DNA from: an uncultured Rhodospirillaceae bacterium | GTDB lineage: Bacteria > Pseudomonadota > Alphaproteobacteria > Azospirillales > Azospirillaceae | Assembly (NCBI GenBank): GCA_937927415.1 | Contig: CALBDS010000001.1 | Coordinates: 248,001 to 312,000 of the forward strand | Direction: 5' to 3' | DNA length: 64,000 bases | Shown: positions 22,719 through 32,419 of the stretch, one piece after another | Layout: every line of letters begins with the position of its first letter | Numbering within the stretch: the first letter of the stretch is position 1 | Notes under the pieces: generated by a model | Database searches by the model: none | Seen by the model: only the letters and a program-made list of their open reading frames with translations | What the model was told of the DNA's origin: nothing | Position numbers and translations under genes: made by a program

Positions 22719-24900
22719 CGAGCGCAAATTCGAAGTCGTCCTTGCCCTGAAAGACGCCGACAAGGTCCGCGAGGAACTGCGCGGATTGGGGAAGGATGGC
22801 CAGGAAGCCTTGCAATCCCTGGAGCGCCATGCCGAGCCGGCGTCCAAGGCGATGGTCATTCTTCGAGGCGGTATCGGACAGGTGACCGAAGGGCTTGAGG
22901 GGCTGGCGGGTCGGGCCGGCGGCATCGGCACCGCCATGGCCAGCCTGGGCGCTGGCGGGCTGGCTGCCGGGGCGGCGGTGGGTGCCCTGGTCCTGGGGGT
23001 GGGTGCCGTCGTCGCCAAGACGCGTGAGGCCGTCGAAACCTTCGATAAGATTGGGGAGAGCGCCGAAAAGATCGGCGTCACCACCGATGCGTTCCAGGAA
23101 TTGCAGTACGCCGCCATGCTGTCGGGCGTCGGGGCCGAAGGCATGGAAAAGGCGCTGGAGCAACTGAACCGCCGGGCCGGCGAAACCGCCGCCGGTGTCG
23201 GCGAGGCGAAGGACACGTTCAAGCGTCTGGGCGTGTCGGTCCTGGATGAATCCGGAAAAATCAAAACGGCCGATGCCCTTCTCGTCGAATTGGCCGAAAA
23301 ATTCGAAGGCATCAAATCCCCGGCAGAGCGTGCCGCCGCCGCCGGCAAGCTTTTTGGTGAGGAGCTGGGCACCAAGATGGCGGCGATGCTGGCCAAGGGC
23401 ACCGCAGAGATGGAGAAACTGCGGCAGGAAGCGCGGGATCTGGGCGTCGTGGTGGACGAGCATATCCTAAAATCCGCGGCGGGCGCCGCGGACAAGCTCG
23501 ACGCCATGGCCAAGGCCATCGACATCAACCTCAAGACCGCGGTGATCGACCTTGCCCCCGAACTGGCAAGAATGGCGGAGTTGATCGCCCGTTCAGTGCG
23601 CGCAGTCAGCGACCTGCTTGATGGCTTTCGCCGTCTCGAAAACATGAGCAGCCGCGGCCTGAACGCGCGTTTGGTCCAGGTCGATACAGAAATTGCCGAA
23701 GTCGCCGGGGAGCGTGACAAGGAACTGGCGGAAAAAGACAAACTCAGGTCACCACTTCCGCCATTGGTCGCCAATGGTATCAGAGATCTTGGCGATTCTC
23801 AGGGGCCAAACCTTGAAGGCCATTTGATGGAGGAAGCTGACAAGAGAATCAACGTTCTCAACGACCGTCTGATCTCGCTTCAACGACAGCGGTACGCAAT
23901 TGAAAAGGAAATGGAGGCCCGCAAGGAGAGGCACGAGGAACCCGCGGCGGCTCCCCCCGCTCTTCCCACCAGCACCGCCGGCAAGGATGAAAAGCCCGAG
24001 CCTCTGCCGGTGGAGGAGACGGACAAGCTGGCGGAGTACATCCGCCAGATGCGCGAAAAGGTGGACTTGCTGGGCGAAGAGGAGGACGTCCGTGCCCGCG
24101 TCGAGGCACTGCGGAAGGCGTCCGACATTGCCATATCGCAGAACACGCTGGTGACCCCCGAGGACAGGGAAACCATCATCGCCCTGACCGACGCCATGAC
24201 CGCCTATGACGAGGCGGTGCAGGGCGCCAAGGAATCCCAGCGGGATTTGCAGCAGATCGGCCGCCAGACCGGATCCGCCCTGACGAAGGGGCTGACCGAC
24301 GCCATTTTCGCGGCCAAGGATCTGCAATCGGCCCTGTCCGGCGTGCTGACCCAGTTGGCGCGCATTGCCTTGAGCGCGGCGGCGGCCCCCCTGGAACGCC
24401 GGATGTCGAGTTGGTTCGGCGACCTTTTGGGCTTCGGCGCCTCGGCTGCCCTGTCGCCGGCATCCCTGACGGGCGCCGTGCCCGGCATGACGCCGCTCGG
24501 CATGTGGCAGGGCTTCCATTCCGGCGGCATTGCCGGCGGACGCGCCACCTTCGAACGCCCCATGCCCTCCGCCCTGTGGGATGGCGCCCCGCGCTACCAC
24601 GGCGGCGGCGTCGCCGGCCTGCTGCCGGGGGAGGTTCCCGCCGTCCTGAAACGCGGCGAGGGCGTTTTCACCCCCGAACAGATGGCGGCGCTGGGGCAAA
24701 CGGCGGGCGGACAGACCACGGTCAACAACGTGGTCAACGTCACCGTCAACCGCAGCGGCGCCGGCGGGAACGCGGCCGAGGACAAGGCGATGGCGACCGA
24801 GGTCGCGCGCCAGGTGCAGGCCTCCCTGCGCGGGCTGGTCGCCCAGGAACTGATTTCCCAAAGCCGCCCCGGCGGCCTTCTGTCTCGCACCATCGGGTAA
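22711..24900 (+). CDS. Tape measure protein
   Basis: A 729-residue, mainly helical protein that sets tail length. It begins with a charged region (EVVLALKDADKVREELRGLG), then a Gly/Ala-rich hydrophobic segment around residues 70-105 (AGGIGTAMASLGAGGLAAGA), long coiled-coil stretches and a Gly-rich C-terminus with the FHSGGIAGGR, YHGGGVAGLLPGEVPAVLK and RGEGVFTPEQM motifs typical of lambda gpH-like proteins. Length suggests a rather short tail, roughly 110 nm by the usual 1.5 Å-per-residue rule. Confidence 0.9.
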   Translation: MSDERKFEVVLALKDADKVREELRGLGKDGQEALQSLERHAEPASKAMVILRGGIGQVTEGLEGLAGRAGGIGTAMASLGAGGLAAGAAVGALVLGVGAVVAKTREAVETFDKIGESAEKIGVTTDAFQELQYAAMLSGVGAEGMEKALEQLNRRAGETAAGVGEAKDTFKRLGVSVLDESGKIKTADALLVELAEKFEGIKSPAERAAAAGKLFGEELGTKMAAMLAKGTAEMEKLRQEARDLGVVVDEHILKSAAGAADKLDAMAKAIDINLKTAVIDLAPELARMAELIARSVRAVSDLLDGFRRLENMSSRGLNARLVQVDTEIAEVAGERDKELAEKDKLRSPLPPLVANGIRDLGDSQGPNLEGHLMEEADKRINVLNDRLISLQRQRYAIEKEMEARKERHEEPAAAPPALPTSTAGKDEKPEPLPVEETDKLAEYIRQMREKVDLLGEEEDVRARVEALRKASDIAISQNTLVTPEDRETIIALTDAMTAYDEAVQGAKESQRDLQQIGRQTGSALTKGLTDAIFAAKDLQSALSGVLTQLARIALSAAAAPLERRMSSWFGDLLGFGASAALSPASLTGAVPGMTPLGMWQGFHSGGIAGGRATFERPMPSALWDGAPRYHGGGVAGLLPGEVPAVLKRGEGVFTPEQMAALGQTAGGQTTVNNVVNVTVNRSGAGGNAAEDKAMATEVARQVQASLRGLVAQELISQSRPGGLLSRTIG

Positions 24901-24907
24901 CGACGCC

Positions 24908-25252
24908 ATGCCTTACCCCCTGTTCGAACCGCCGCGCGCCCCCAGCGAGCGCAGCACCACCAACCGTCAGCCGGCGGTGCTGACCACCCCCTTCGGCGAC
25001 GGCTACCGCCAGCGGACGCCGGCCGGGCTGAACGCCGATCTGGTGAAGGCAACCCTGGTGTGGGTCGGTTTGTCGAAGGCCGATGCGGTGGCCATCGAAA
25101 CCTTCTTCGCCGCCCGCCGCGGTGTCGAAGCCTTTCGGTGGACCGCCCCTTGGGAAGACGTCGAACGCCTTTGGCTCGCCACCAAATGGGGGCGCGGCTT
25201 CGACAAGCCCACCGCCACCTTCCAGGCCGATGTGGAAGAGGTGCCGGCCTGA
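24908..25252 (+). CDS. Minor tail protein M
   Basis: A 114-residue protein of the lambda gpM family: PPRAPSERSTTNRQPAVLTT, FGDGYRQRTPAGLN and FRWTAPWEDVERLW are characteristic. It helps build the tail tip together with gpL, K, I and J, whose genes follow. The stop overlaps the next start (TGATG). Confidence 0.85.
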   Translation: MPYPLFEPPRAPSERSTTNRQPAVLTTPFGDGYRQRTPAGLNADLVKATLVWVGLSKADAVAIETFFAARRGVEAFRWTAPWEDVERLWLATKWGRGFDKPTATFQADVEEVPA

Positions 25253-25968
25253 TGACCGCGACAACCCCGATCACCGCCGCGGTCCAATCTCTGACCCCCG
25301 GCACGCTGGTGGACCTGTTCCGCCTCGATGCCCGACCCTTGGGGGGCGGGCTGTACCATTTCACCCCGTCGGCGGCCCACCCGCTCCGGTTCGGCGGCAC
25401 GGAGTACGCCCCCGTCGGCATCGAGGCCGAAGGCTTCGAGTTGACGGGGACCGGCAGCCTGCCGACACCCAAGCTGCGGATCACCAACGTCACCCGTGTT
25501 CTGGCGGCGCTGGTGGCGACGGCGGGGGACCTGCTGGGCGCCGATGTGGTCCGGTTGCGGACCCTGGCCGATTACCTGGACGACGGCCCGGACCCGGACC
25601 CCGGCATGCACTTTCCCCCCGACGTCTACCGGGTCGAGCGGCTGGCCACCTTCTCCGCCACCGTGATCGAATGGGAGTTGTCGGCGGCCCTGGATCAGGA
25701 AGGGCGGAAACTGCCGGGGCGGCAGGTTCTGCGCGATGCCTGCACCCACCGTTACCGCCGGTTCGACCCCGACACCGGGGCATTCGACTACACGGCCGCG
25801 ACCTGCCCCTGGACCGGAACCCCCTACCGCGATGCCGCGGGCGCCGTGGTCGGCGATGCCGTGCGGGACGCCTGCGGCAAGCGGCTCAGCGATTGCCGCG
25901 CCCGTTTCGGCCAGGGCGTCGCCCTGCCCACGCGCGCTTTTCCGGCCGTCGGACGGACCCGCCTGTAA
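25252..25968 (+). CDS. Minor tail protein L
   Basis: A 238-residue protein of the lambda gpL family, part of the tail tip. Four C-terminal cysteines are arranged as CTHRYRRF, CPWTG and CGKRLSDC; in lambda gpL the corresponding residues bind an iron-sulfur cluster. The N-terminal half (LVDLFRLDARPLGGGLYHFT, ..., LRFGGTEYAPVGIEAEGFEL) is typical. ATG 25252 overlaps the gpM stop; the longer upstream frame lies within gpM. Confidence 0.88.
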   Translation: MTATTPITAAVQSLTPGTLVDLFRLDARPLGGGLYHFTPSAAHPLRFGGTEYAPVGIEAEGFELTGTGSLPTPKLRITNVTRVLAALVATAGDLLGADVVRLRTLADYLDDGPDPDPGMHFPPDVYRVERLATFSATVIEWELSAALDQEGRKLPGRQVLRDACTHRYRRFDPDTGAFDYTAATCPWTGTPYRDAAGAVVGDAVRDACGKRLSDCRARFGQGVALPTRAFPAVGRTRL

Positions 25969-25988
25969 CCTTACGGGAAATCCACGCC

Positions 25989-26741
25989 ATGCTTCACACC
26001 CTCATCCAGCGGGCGTTGCCGGCGATTGCCGACGACGCCCGCCGGTGCTACCCGAACGAATCCTGCGGCCTGCTGCTGGACGGTGGCGATTACCTGCCCT
26101 GCCCCAACGCGGCCCCCGACCCGCGAACGGCGTTCGTCATCCCGTGGGACATGTACCTGACCCACGATGGGCGGATCGCCGGGGTGGTCCACAGCCACCC
26201 CGATGGGCCGGAACACCCGAGCCGGCGCGATATGGAGGGGCAGCTTGCCACGGCGCTCCCCTGGATTCTTGTCGCCACGGACGGCACGGGCGTTTCGCCC
26301 CCCATCGTCTGGGGTGACGGGGGGGTGCCGCCCCTCATCGGCCGGACGTTCCGGCACGGTGTCACCGACTGCTACAGCCTGATCCGCGGGTGGTTCCAGA
26401 TCGAACGCGGGGTCGCTCTGCCGGAGTTTCCCCGCGACGAAGCGTGGTGGGAGAAGGGGGGCGACCTCTACCGCCAGGGTTTCCGTGCCGCCGGGTTTTG
26501 CACGGTCGATGCGGAATCCGCCGCGGCGGGCGACGTGGTGCTTGTGCAGATCCGCTCTCCCGTGCCGAACCATGCCGGGGTGCTGGTCGAAAACGGCCTG
26601 CTTCTCCATCACCTGACCGGCCGGCTGTCGCGGCGCGAGCCGTTCGGGCCGTGGCGGCGGATGGTCACGCATTACCTGCGCCATCAGGGGGACCTGCGCC
26701 ATCAGGGGGACCTGCGCCATCAGGGGGCGGCGCCATGCTGA
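25989..26741 (+). CDS. Tail assembly protein K, JAMM plus NlpC/P60
   Basis: The 250-residue protein joins two hydrolase domains as in lambda gpK. Residues 1-115 form a JAB1/MPN fold with the metal motif HSHPDGPEHPSRRD. Residues 125-225 form an NlpC/P60 domain with the catalytic Cys in GVTDCYSLI and His in PNHAGVLVENG. It may degrade peptidoglycan or process tail proteins during infection. The C-terminus is an 18-bp tandem repeat encoding LRHQGD. The start is ATG 25989; the upstream part of the frame overlaps gpL. Confidence 0.88.
   Translation: MLHTLIQRALPAIADDARRCYPNESCGLLLDGGDYLPCPNAAPDPRTAFVIPWDMYLTHDGRIAGVVHSHPDGPEHPSRRDMEGQLATALPWILVATDGTGVSPPIVWGDGGVPPLIGRTFRHGVTDCYSLIRGWFQIERGVALPEFPRDEAWWEKGGDLYRQGFRAAGFCTVDAESAAAGDVVLVQIRSPVPNHAGVLVENGLLLHHLTGRLSRREPFGPWRRMVTHYLRHQGDLRHQGDLRHQGAAPC
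26675..26728. repeat. 18-bp tandem repeat, three copies
   Basis: Units start at 26675, 26693 and 26711 and encode the hexapeptide LRHQGD at the end of gpK. The third copy is identical through 16 bases. Copy number changes would keep the frame. Confidence 0.8.
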
Positions 26742-29700
26742 CCGCCGTCCACCTTCACGGCCGGCTGGGCCGCCGGTTCGGCCGGCGGCACAGCTTCGTC
26801 CTGTCCGCACCCGTGGATGCCGTGCGCGCCTTGTCGGCCGCCTTCCCCGGCGATTTCCTCGCCGAGTTGCGGCAGGGGCAATACCGGATCGTGCGGGGTC
26901 GGCCGGGCCGCGACGGGCGCGACATCGGCCCGGACATGCTCACCATGGCCCAGGCGGGGCAGCCGCTCCACATCATCCCCGTCCCCGCCGGCGCCAAGCG
27001 CGGCGGAGGCGTGAAGGTGGTCCTGGGCGTCGTGCTTATCGCTGCGGCCATCGCGCTTTCCGGCCCCGGCGCCGGCCTGTTCGGCGCCAACCTCGGGGCT
27101 GAGGCTTTCGCCGGCATCACCTACGGTAACATCGCCCTGTTCGGTGCCAGTATGGTGCTTCAGGGTGCCGCGCAACTGCTGTCGCCCCAGCCCAAGGCCT
27201 CCGGCAGCCTGGAGACGGCCGACCGCCGGGCATCGGCCCTGTTCAACGGGGCGGTCACCTCGGTCGAACAGGGCGGGGCCGTGCCCCTGATCTATGGCAC
27301 ACGGATCCGGGCGGGCGGAACCATCATATCGTCGGCCCTGACGGTCGAAGATGCCGCCGGCGACGATGGCGATGCCGGCGATGAGGGAGGCGGCCAACCC
27401 GACGGGGGCATCGACGGCATCGACGGAAACGGGGGCATCGGCGGTGCCGGCGGTGGCGGGGGAAAGGGAGGCGGCGGCGGCGGTTCCGCCGCCAAGGAAG
27501 ACCCGAACACCCTGACCGCGAAGGCCACGGCCCGGATTCTCTACCTTGTCGGCGAAGGCGAGCTTGAGCTGATCGACGGCGCCCGCTCGATCTTCTTCGA
27601 CGATATGCCGCTGGTGGCGGCGGACGGAACGCCGAACGTCGAAGGGGTGTCGTGGGCGTGGCGTTCCGGCCTTCCCGATCAGGACCACATCGACGGGTTC
27701 GTGGCGGCCGAAACCGAAATGGCGGTGGCGGCCGTGGTCAAGCGGGATACGCCGGTCATCCGGACGGTGGCCGATGCCAACGCCGATGCGGTTCGTGTGA
27801 CGATCCAGGTTCCGGCGTTGTCCAGTCAGGACGGCAGCACGGGCGACCTGCACGGCGGCGCCGTCTCCATCGCCATCGATGTCCGGCCGGCGGGCGGCGG
27901 CTGGCAGGAAAAGGTGTCGGCCACCATCGAGGGCAAGACGACCAGCCCCTATCAACGGGCCTGGCGCATCGACCTGCCCAAGGGCGGGGCACCCTGGGAC
28001 ATCCGGGTCCGCCGCCTGACCGATGACCACGATGACGACGTCAAGGTGCAGGACAAGACCGTCTGGCAGTCCTACAGCGTCATCGTCGATGGAAAGTTCA
28101 CCTATCCCGACAGCGCGGTTCTGGGGCTGACGTTCGACGCCGAGCTGTACGGCGGGCGGCTGCCGACGATCGGCGTCGAGGTCCGCCGGGTCGGTCTGGC
28201 CATTCCCAGCAATTACGACCCGGTCACCCGAACCTACGCCGGGATCTGGGACGGCACCTTCGCGCGGGGCGCGACCGACAACCCCGCCTGGGTTCTGTGG
28301 GATGCGCTGACCAACCCGCGGTATGGTCTGGGCGACGTCATCGCCGCCGGCCAGATCGACCGTTACCGGCTGTACCAGATCGCGCAATACTGCGACCAGC
28401 TCGTACCCTCCGGCTACAAGGATGACCGGGGCGACGACATTCTGGAGCCGCGCACCACCTTCAACGGCGTTCTGGCGACCCGCGAGGATGCGTTTTCCAT
28501 CATTCAGGCCATCTGCTCCAGCTTCCGCGGCATGGCGTTCTGGGGATCGGGGGCGGTCTACCCCGCGGCCGACATGCCGGAGGATCCCGTTCAGCTGGTG
28601 ACCCCGGCCAACGTTCTCGATGGCGTCATCAGCTATTCCGGGACGGCGCGCAAGGCGCGCCGCACGGTGGCGAAGGTGTCGTGGAACGACCCGGCCGACG
28701 GCTACCGACAGACGGTGGAGGTGGTCGAACTCCCCGACCTCGTCAGCCGCTACGGCTGGAACGAGGTGGAGATAACCGCTTACGGCTGCTGCCGGCGGTC
28801 CCAGGCCCGGCGCATGGGCCTGTGGCTGCTGGTGACCGAGCATGCCGAAACCCACACCGCGACCTACACCGCCGGCCTGGACCACATGCAGGCCGCACCG
28901 GGCCAGGTGGTTGCGATCGCGGACCCGTCCTTCGCCGGCTACCGCATGGGCGGGCGGATCCTGTCCGCCGACGGCCCCCGGCTGACGCTGGATGGGCCGG
29001 TCACCATCGAGGATGGCAAGGCCTATACCCTGTCGGTGATGATGCCCGATGGGTCGGTCGCCGATCGTCCGGTTGTCGCCATCCCCGGCGAGCGGCAGGA
29101 GGTGACCCTTGCCGAACCGTTGCCGGCGCCGCCCGTTCCGCTGGCGGTCTATGTGCTGACCGCTTCGGACCTCGCCCCGCGCCCCTTCCGGGTGCGCGCC
29201 GTCCGCGAGGTGGGCGGCGGCCGTTACGAGGTCACGGCCCTGCTCCATGACCCGACCAAATACGCGCGCGTCGAACAGGGTCTGACCCTGGATCCGCCGG
29301 ACTACACCCGCGGCACCGACGCCATCGCCCCGCCGGAGAATCTGAGGGTCGAAGAAGCCCGCTATCTGAAACAGGGTGCCCCCCGCAGCCGCCTGTCGCT
29401 GGGGTGGACAGCGCCGTCCGACCCGCTGCTGTCGGGGTTTTCCCTGGTCATCGTCGCCCCGTCCGGGGCGCGGCAGGTGCTCCGTCTCGACGCGGTCACG
29501 GCGTACGACGTCGATGACGCGGAAATCGGCGACTATTCCTTCAGCCTGCGGTCCCGCAGCCTGACGGGGCTGCTGTCGCGGGCGGTGCAGGTGTCGTTCA
29601 CGGCCCGCGGGTGGGGTGACATTCCCGACCTGTCTGTCAGCCACCTGCAGGTCGATGACCGCGGCAGCGACACCACGTTCGTCACGCGCGACCCCGTTTT

Positions 29701-32419
29701 CACCTGGCGCGGCAATTTCCCGGACAGCACGTGGGAGCCGGCGCACGAACCGGCCGCCGGCGCCGGCCGGGTGGACCCGCGGTTCCGCGATTACGTGGTT
29801 CGCATCTACGACGTTTCCACCAAGACGCTTTTGCGGACGGAATACACCACGGCCACCCGGTTTCAGTATTTCCTGGAAATGAACCGGGCGGACAGCGCGC
29901 GCCTGGGGTCGGCGGCGGCCCGGCGGCGGATCCTGGTCGGGGTCAGCATCCGGGACACGTTGTGGCGGGAATCGCGGGAATCGCGGCTGGAGGTGTACAA
30001 CCCGCCCCTGCCAGCCCCGAAGAACCTGTCGGTCAATGCGGCTGTCGGCGCCATCCACGTCACCTTCGCCTTGCCGTCCGACCTCGATTTCGACGGCACC
30101 ATCATCTGGCGCGGCGACACGCCGGGCTTCCCACTCGACACCGCGCGCATCGCGGCCCAGGGCCGCGACAGCGCCTATGTGTTGCCCGCCGATCCGAACG
30201 TCGGCTCTTACGTCCGGGTCGCCCATTACGACGTCTTCGGCATCGACGAGGCCAACGTCACGGACGAGGTGTTCGTCTCCGCCGCGTTCGTGGTCGATAC
30301 CGAGCCGCCGCCCCGGCCGGACAAGCCGACGCTGACCACGGCGATGAGCGCCGACGGACGGCCGCAGTTGACGGCGATCTGGGGCGCCTCGACGGCGCGC
30401 GACTTTGCGTCGTTTGATCTGGCGATCAAACGGACGGACGAGGATGAGAGCCAATGGCAGTTTGTCGGCGGCGTGACGGCAACACGCTACACATGGACCG
30501 TCGAGCCAAACGTCAGCTACGACGTGAAGGTGCGTGCCGCCGACACCTCGTCGAACCGCTCCGGCTATTCCGAAGCGGCGTCGATCACCGCGGCGCGCGA
30601 CACCACGCCGCCGGCGGCGGTCACCGGCCTGTCGGCCGATTCCAGCTTCCGGTCCGTGTGGCTGTCCTGGACCAACCCGGCGGATGCCGACTACGCCTAT
30701 GCCCAGATCTGGGAAAGCCCCACCACCAGCCGCACATCGGCGGCGATGATCGGCACCCAGGCCGGGCTTCCCGGCGCCCAAAGCGTCATCAGCCGGTCAG
30801 CCCTGGATCCTAGCGCGCGGCGCACCTATTGGGTGGCGTCGGTGGACAGTTCGGGCAATGTCGGGCCTGAAGCCGGCCCGGTGACGGTCGAGACGGCCAG
30901 CTTGGTGCTGACCGACTTCGGCGCTGATTTCGGGCCGATCCCGACGGTGGCCGCGGTGCCGACATCCGCCCCGTCCGGCGCCGTGACCATCGTGTACGTC
31001 AAGCCGCCGGTCAACAAGCTCTACAAATGGAACGGTGCCGCCTGGGGACCGCTGGTGGATGCCGGCGAGATCAGCGGGAAGATCGTGGAAACGCAGATCG
31101 CGCCGGGGTCGATCAGCACGCCGCTGCTGAAGGCCGGCGCCGTTACCACGGCCATCCTGTCGGCCGATGCCGTGACCGCCGACAAGCTGGCGGTCAACGC
31201 CGTCACCGCCGGAAAGATCCAGGCCGGCGCCATCACGGCCACACACCTGTCGGCGACGAACCTCATCACCAACCGCGCGCAGATTGCCGACGCCCTGATC
31301 GACAGCGGTCATATCCGTGAACTCGATGCAGCGAAAATTCGGGCCGGCTCGATCCTGTCGGGCAGCGTCAGCGTCAACGGCCAGTCGCTCAGCGACATCC
31401 AGTCCTGGGCTGGAAACCCCGCGACAAGGATCAATCAGGGATCGACCCGGATCGACCCCGGCAAGATCACCATTGCCGGCGGCGTGACGTTGGGCGACTG
31501 GCGGTCCGGAGTCAACGCCACGGAAATCAACGGCGGCGCCATCGCCGCCAACACCATCGCCGCCAACAAGCTGACCATCGGAGCGCGTGGGATCATCGTG
31601 GGCGGCGGCCTTGAATTCGAAGCCGTCAGGGGGAGCAACTCTGTTCGATGGACAGCAGGTAACATTCAGTACATTGATGAAAATGGGAACCCTGTAAAAA
31701 TAGATGTGAGCGGTGGATCGGCTGGTGGTGCCGGTCATATTTATTGGGTCCGCGGCTCAAACAACCTGAATTTCGCGCCGGATTATGTCAATTCCATCGG
31801 AAACGATCGTATACGTCTTGCATCGTATTACGGTGGGTCGAACCTTGTTGTTCATCACGGCGGGACCATCATCGACGGGACGCGGATCACAACCGGCTCG
31901 ATCATGGCAGAGCAAATCTCGGCCGGGGCTATCCGCGGCAATCACATCGAAGCGAACAGCATCACCGGCACGCACATCGCGGCCAATGCCATCAACACCC
32001 AGCACATCACGGCCGGGGCGGTGGGCCGTGACAAGCTGGCCCTGCGGGTGATCGGGGCGGCGCAGATCGATGACCTGTCGGTCGATCGTGCGCACATCCG
32101 TGATCTGACGGTCAACGGCCAAAAGATCGAGGATTTTGCAACATCCAATATGAACGCTGCATCCGGTCAAATGTCCGCCACCGTTGGTCTTGTTACGACC
32201 GGAAAAAGGGTTCTCGTTTCTGTCACTCGTGGCTGGCAACAGCTTGTCGCAACCCCTCTTCCGGAAAAAATCGACCTCGTTTGGTCCTGTGTTGCCATGG
32301 ACTATATCGACAGCCCAGGCGCTGGCTATCACGAATGGAACGCAAACAACTACAATACAGACGCCTATCAGCCGAGAAATTTCTTTGTAACAATTTCCGT
32401 TGTTGAGCTGCGAAAATGA
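26735..32419 (+). CDS. Fused tail tip protein, gpI plus gpJ
   Basis: This 1894-residue protein starts at ATG 26735, overlapping the gpK gene. Residues 1-155 resemble the separate lambda gpI (VHLHGRLGRRFGRRHSFVL, a hydrophobic segment near 90-115). From about 160 it follows gpJ: ADRRASALFNGAVTSVEQGG, YGTRIRAGGTIISSALTVED, a Gly-rich insert near 210-250, then large tip domains and fibronectin-like modules (about 850-1380). The last 450 residues are repeats of the type AGAVTTAILSADAVTADKLA with an AT-richer insert near 1630-1710. It recognises the host receptor. Confidence 0.88.
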   Translation: MLTAVHLHGRLGRRFGRRHSFVLSAPVDAVRALSAAFPGDFLAELRQGQYRIVRGRPGRDGRDIGPDMLTMAQAGQPLHIIPVPAGAKRGGGVKVVLGVVLIAAAIALSGPGAGLFGANLGAEAFAGITYGNIALFGASMVLQGAAQLLSPQPKASGSLETADRRASALFNGAVTSVEQGGAVPLIYGTRIRAGGTIISSALTVEDAAGDDGDAGDEGGGQPDGGIDGIDGNGGIGGAGGGGGKGGGGGGSAAKEDPNTLTAKATARILYLVGEGELELIDGARSIFFDDMPLVAADGTPNVEGVSWAWRSGLPDQDHIDGFVAAETEMAVAAVVKRDTPVIRTVADANADAVRVTIQVPALSSQDGSTGDLHGGAVSIAIDVRPAGGGWQEKVSATIEGKTTSPYQRAWRIDLPKGGAPWDIRVRRLTDDHDDDVKVQDKTVWQSYSVIVDGKFTYPDSAVLGLTFDAELYGGRLPTIGVEVRRVGLAIPSNYDPVTRTYAGIWDGTFARGATDNPAWVLWDALTNPRYGLGDVIAAGQIDRYRLYQIAQYCDQLVPSGYKDDRGDDILEPRTTFNGVLATREDAFSIIQAICSSFRGMAFWGSGAVYPAADMPEDPVQLVTPANVLDGVISYSGTARKARRTVAKVSWNDPADGYRQTVEVVELPDLVSRYGWNEVEITAYGCCRRSQARRMGLWLLVTEHAETHTATYTAGLDHMQAAPGQVVAIADPSFAGYRMGGRILSADGPRLTLDGPVTIEDGKAYTLSVMMPDGSVADRPVVAIPGERQEVTLAEPLPAPPVPLAVYVLTASDLAPRPFRVRAVREVGGGRYEVTALLHDPTKYARVEQGLTLDPPDYTRGTDAIAPPENLRVEEARYLKQGAPRSRLSLGWTAPSDPLLSGFSLVIVAPSGARQVLRLDAVTAYDVDDAEIGDYSFSLRSRSLTGLLSRAVQVSFTARGWGDIPDLSVSHLQVDDRGSDTTFVTRDPVFTWRGNFPDSTWEPAHEPAAGAGRVDPRFRDYVVRIYDVSTKTLLRTEYTTATRFQYFLEMNRADSARLGSAAARRRILVGVSIRDTLWRESRESRLEVYNPPLPAPKNLSVNAAVGAIHVTFALPSDLDFDGTIIWRGDTPGFPLDTARIAAQGRDSAYVLPADPNVGSYVRVAHYDVFGIDEANVTDEVFVSAAFVVDTEPPPRPDKPTLTTAMSADGRPQLTAIWGASTARDFASFDLAIKRTDEDESQWQFVGGVTATRYTWTVEPNVSYDVKVRAADTSSNRSGYSEAASITAARDTTPPAAVTGLSADSSFRSVWLSWTNPADADYAYAQIWESPTTSRTSAAMIGTQAGLPGAQSVISRSALDPSARRTYWVASVDSSGNVGPEAGPVTVETASLVLTDFGADFGPIPTVAAVPTSAPSGAVTIVYVKPPVNKLYKWNGAAWGPLVDAGEISGKIVETQIAPGSISTPLLKAGAVTTAILSADAVTADKLAVNAVTAGKIQAGAITATHLSATNLITNRAQIADALIDSGHIRELDAAKIRAGSILSGSVSVNGQSLSDIQSWAGNPATRINQGSTRIDPGKITIAGGVTLGDWRSGVNATEINGGAIAANTIAANKLTIGARGIIVGGGLEFEAVRGSNSVRWTAGNIQYIDENGNPVKIDVSGGSAGGAGHIYWVRGSNNLNFAPDYVNSIGNDRIRLASYYGGSNLVVHHGGTIIDGTRITTGSIMAEQISAGAIRGNHIEANSITGTHIAANAINTQHITAGAVGRDKLALRVIGAAQIDDLSVDRAHIRDLTVNGQKIEDFATSNMNAASGQMSATVGLVTTGKRVLVSVTRGWQQLVATPLPEKIDLVWSCVAMDYIDSPGAGYHEWNANNYNTDAYQPRNFFVTISVVELRK

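Noticed and set aside
26720..30781. A 1353-residue leftward open frame antisense to the tail tip gene
   Set aside because: GC-rich codon bias of the fused I-J gene leaves the opposite strand open; the translation is rich in Arg, Gly and Pro, with no domain and no start signal.
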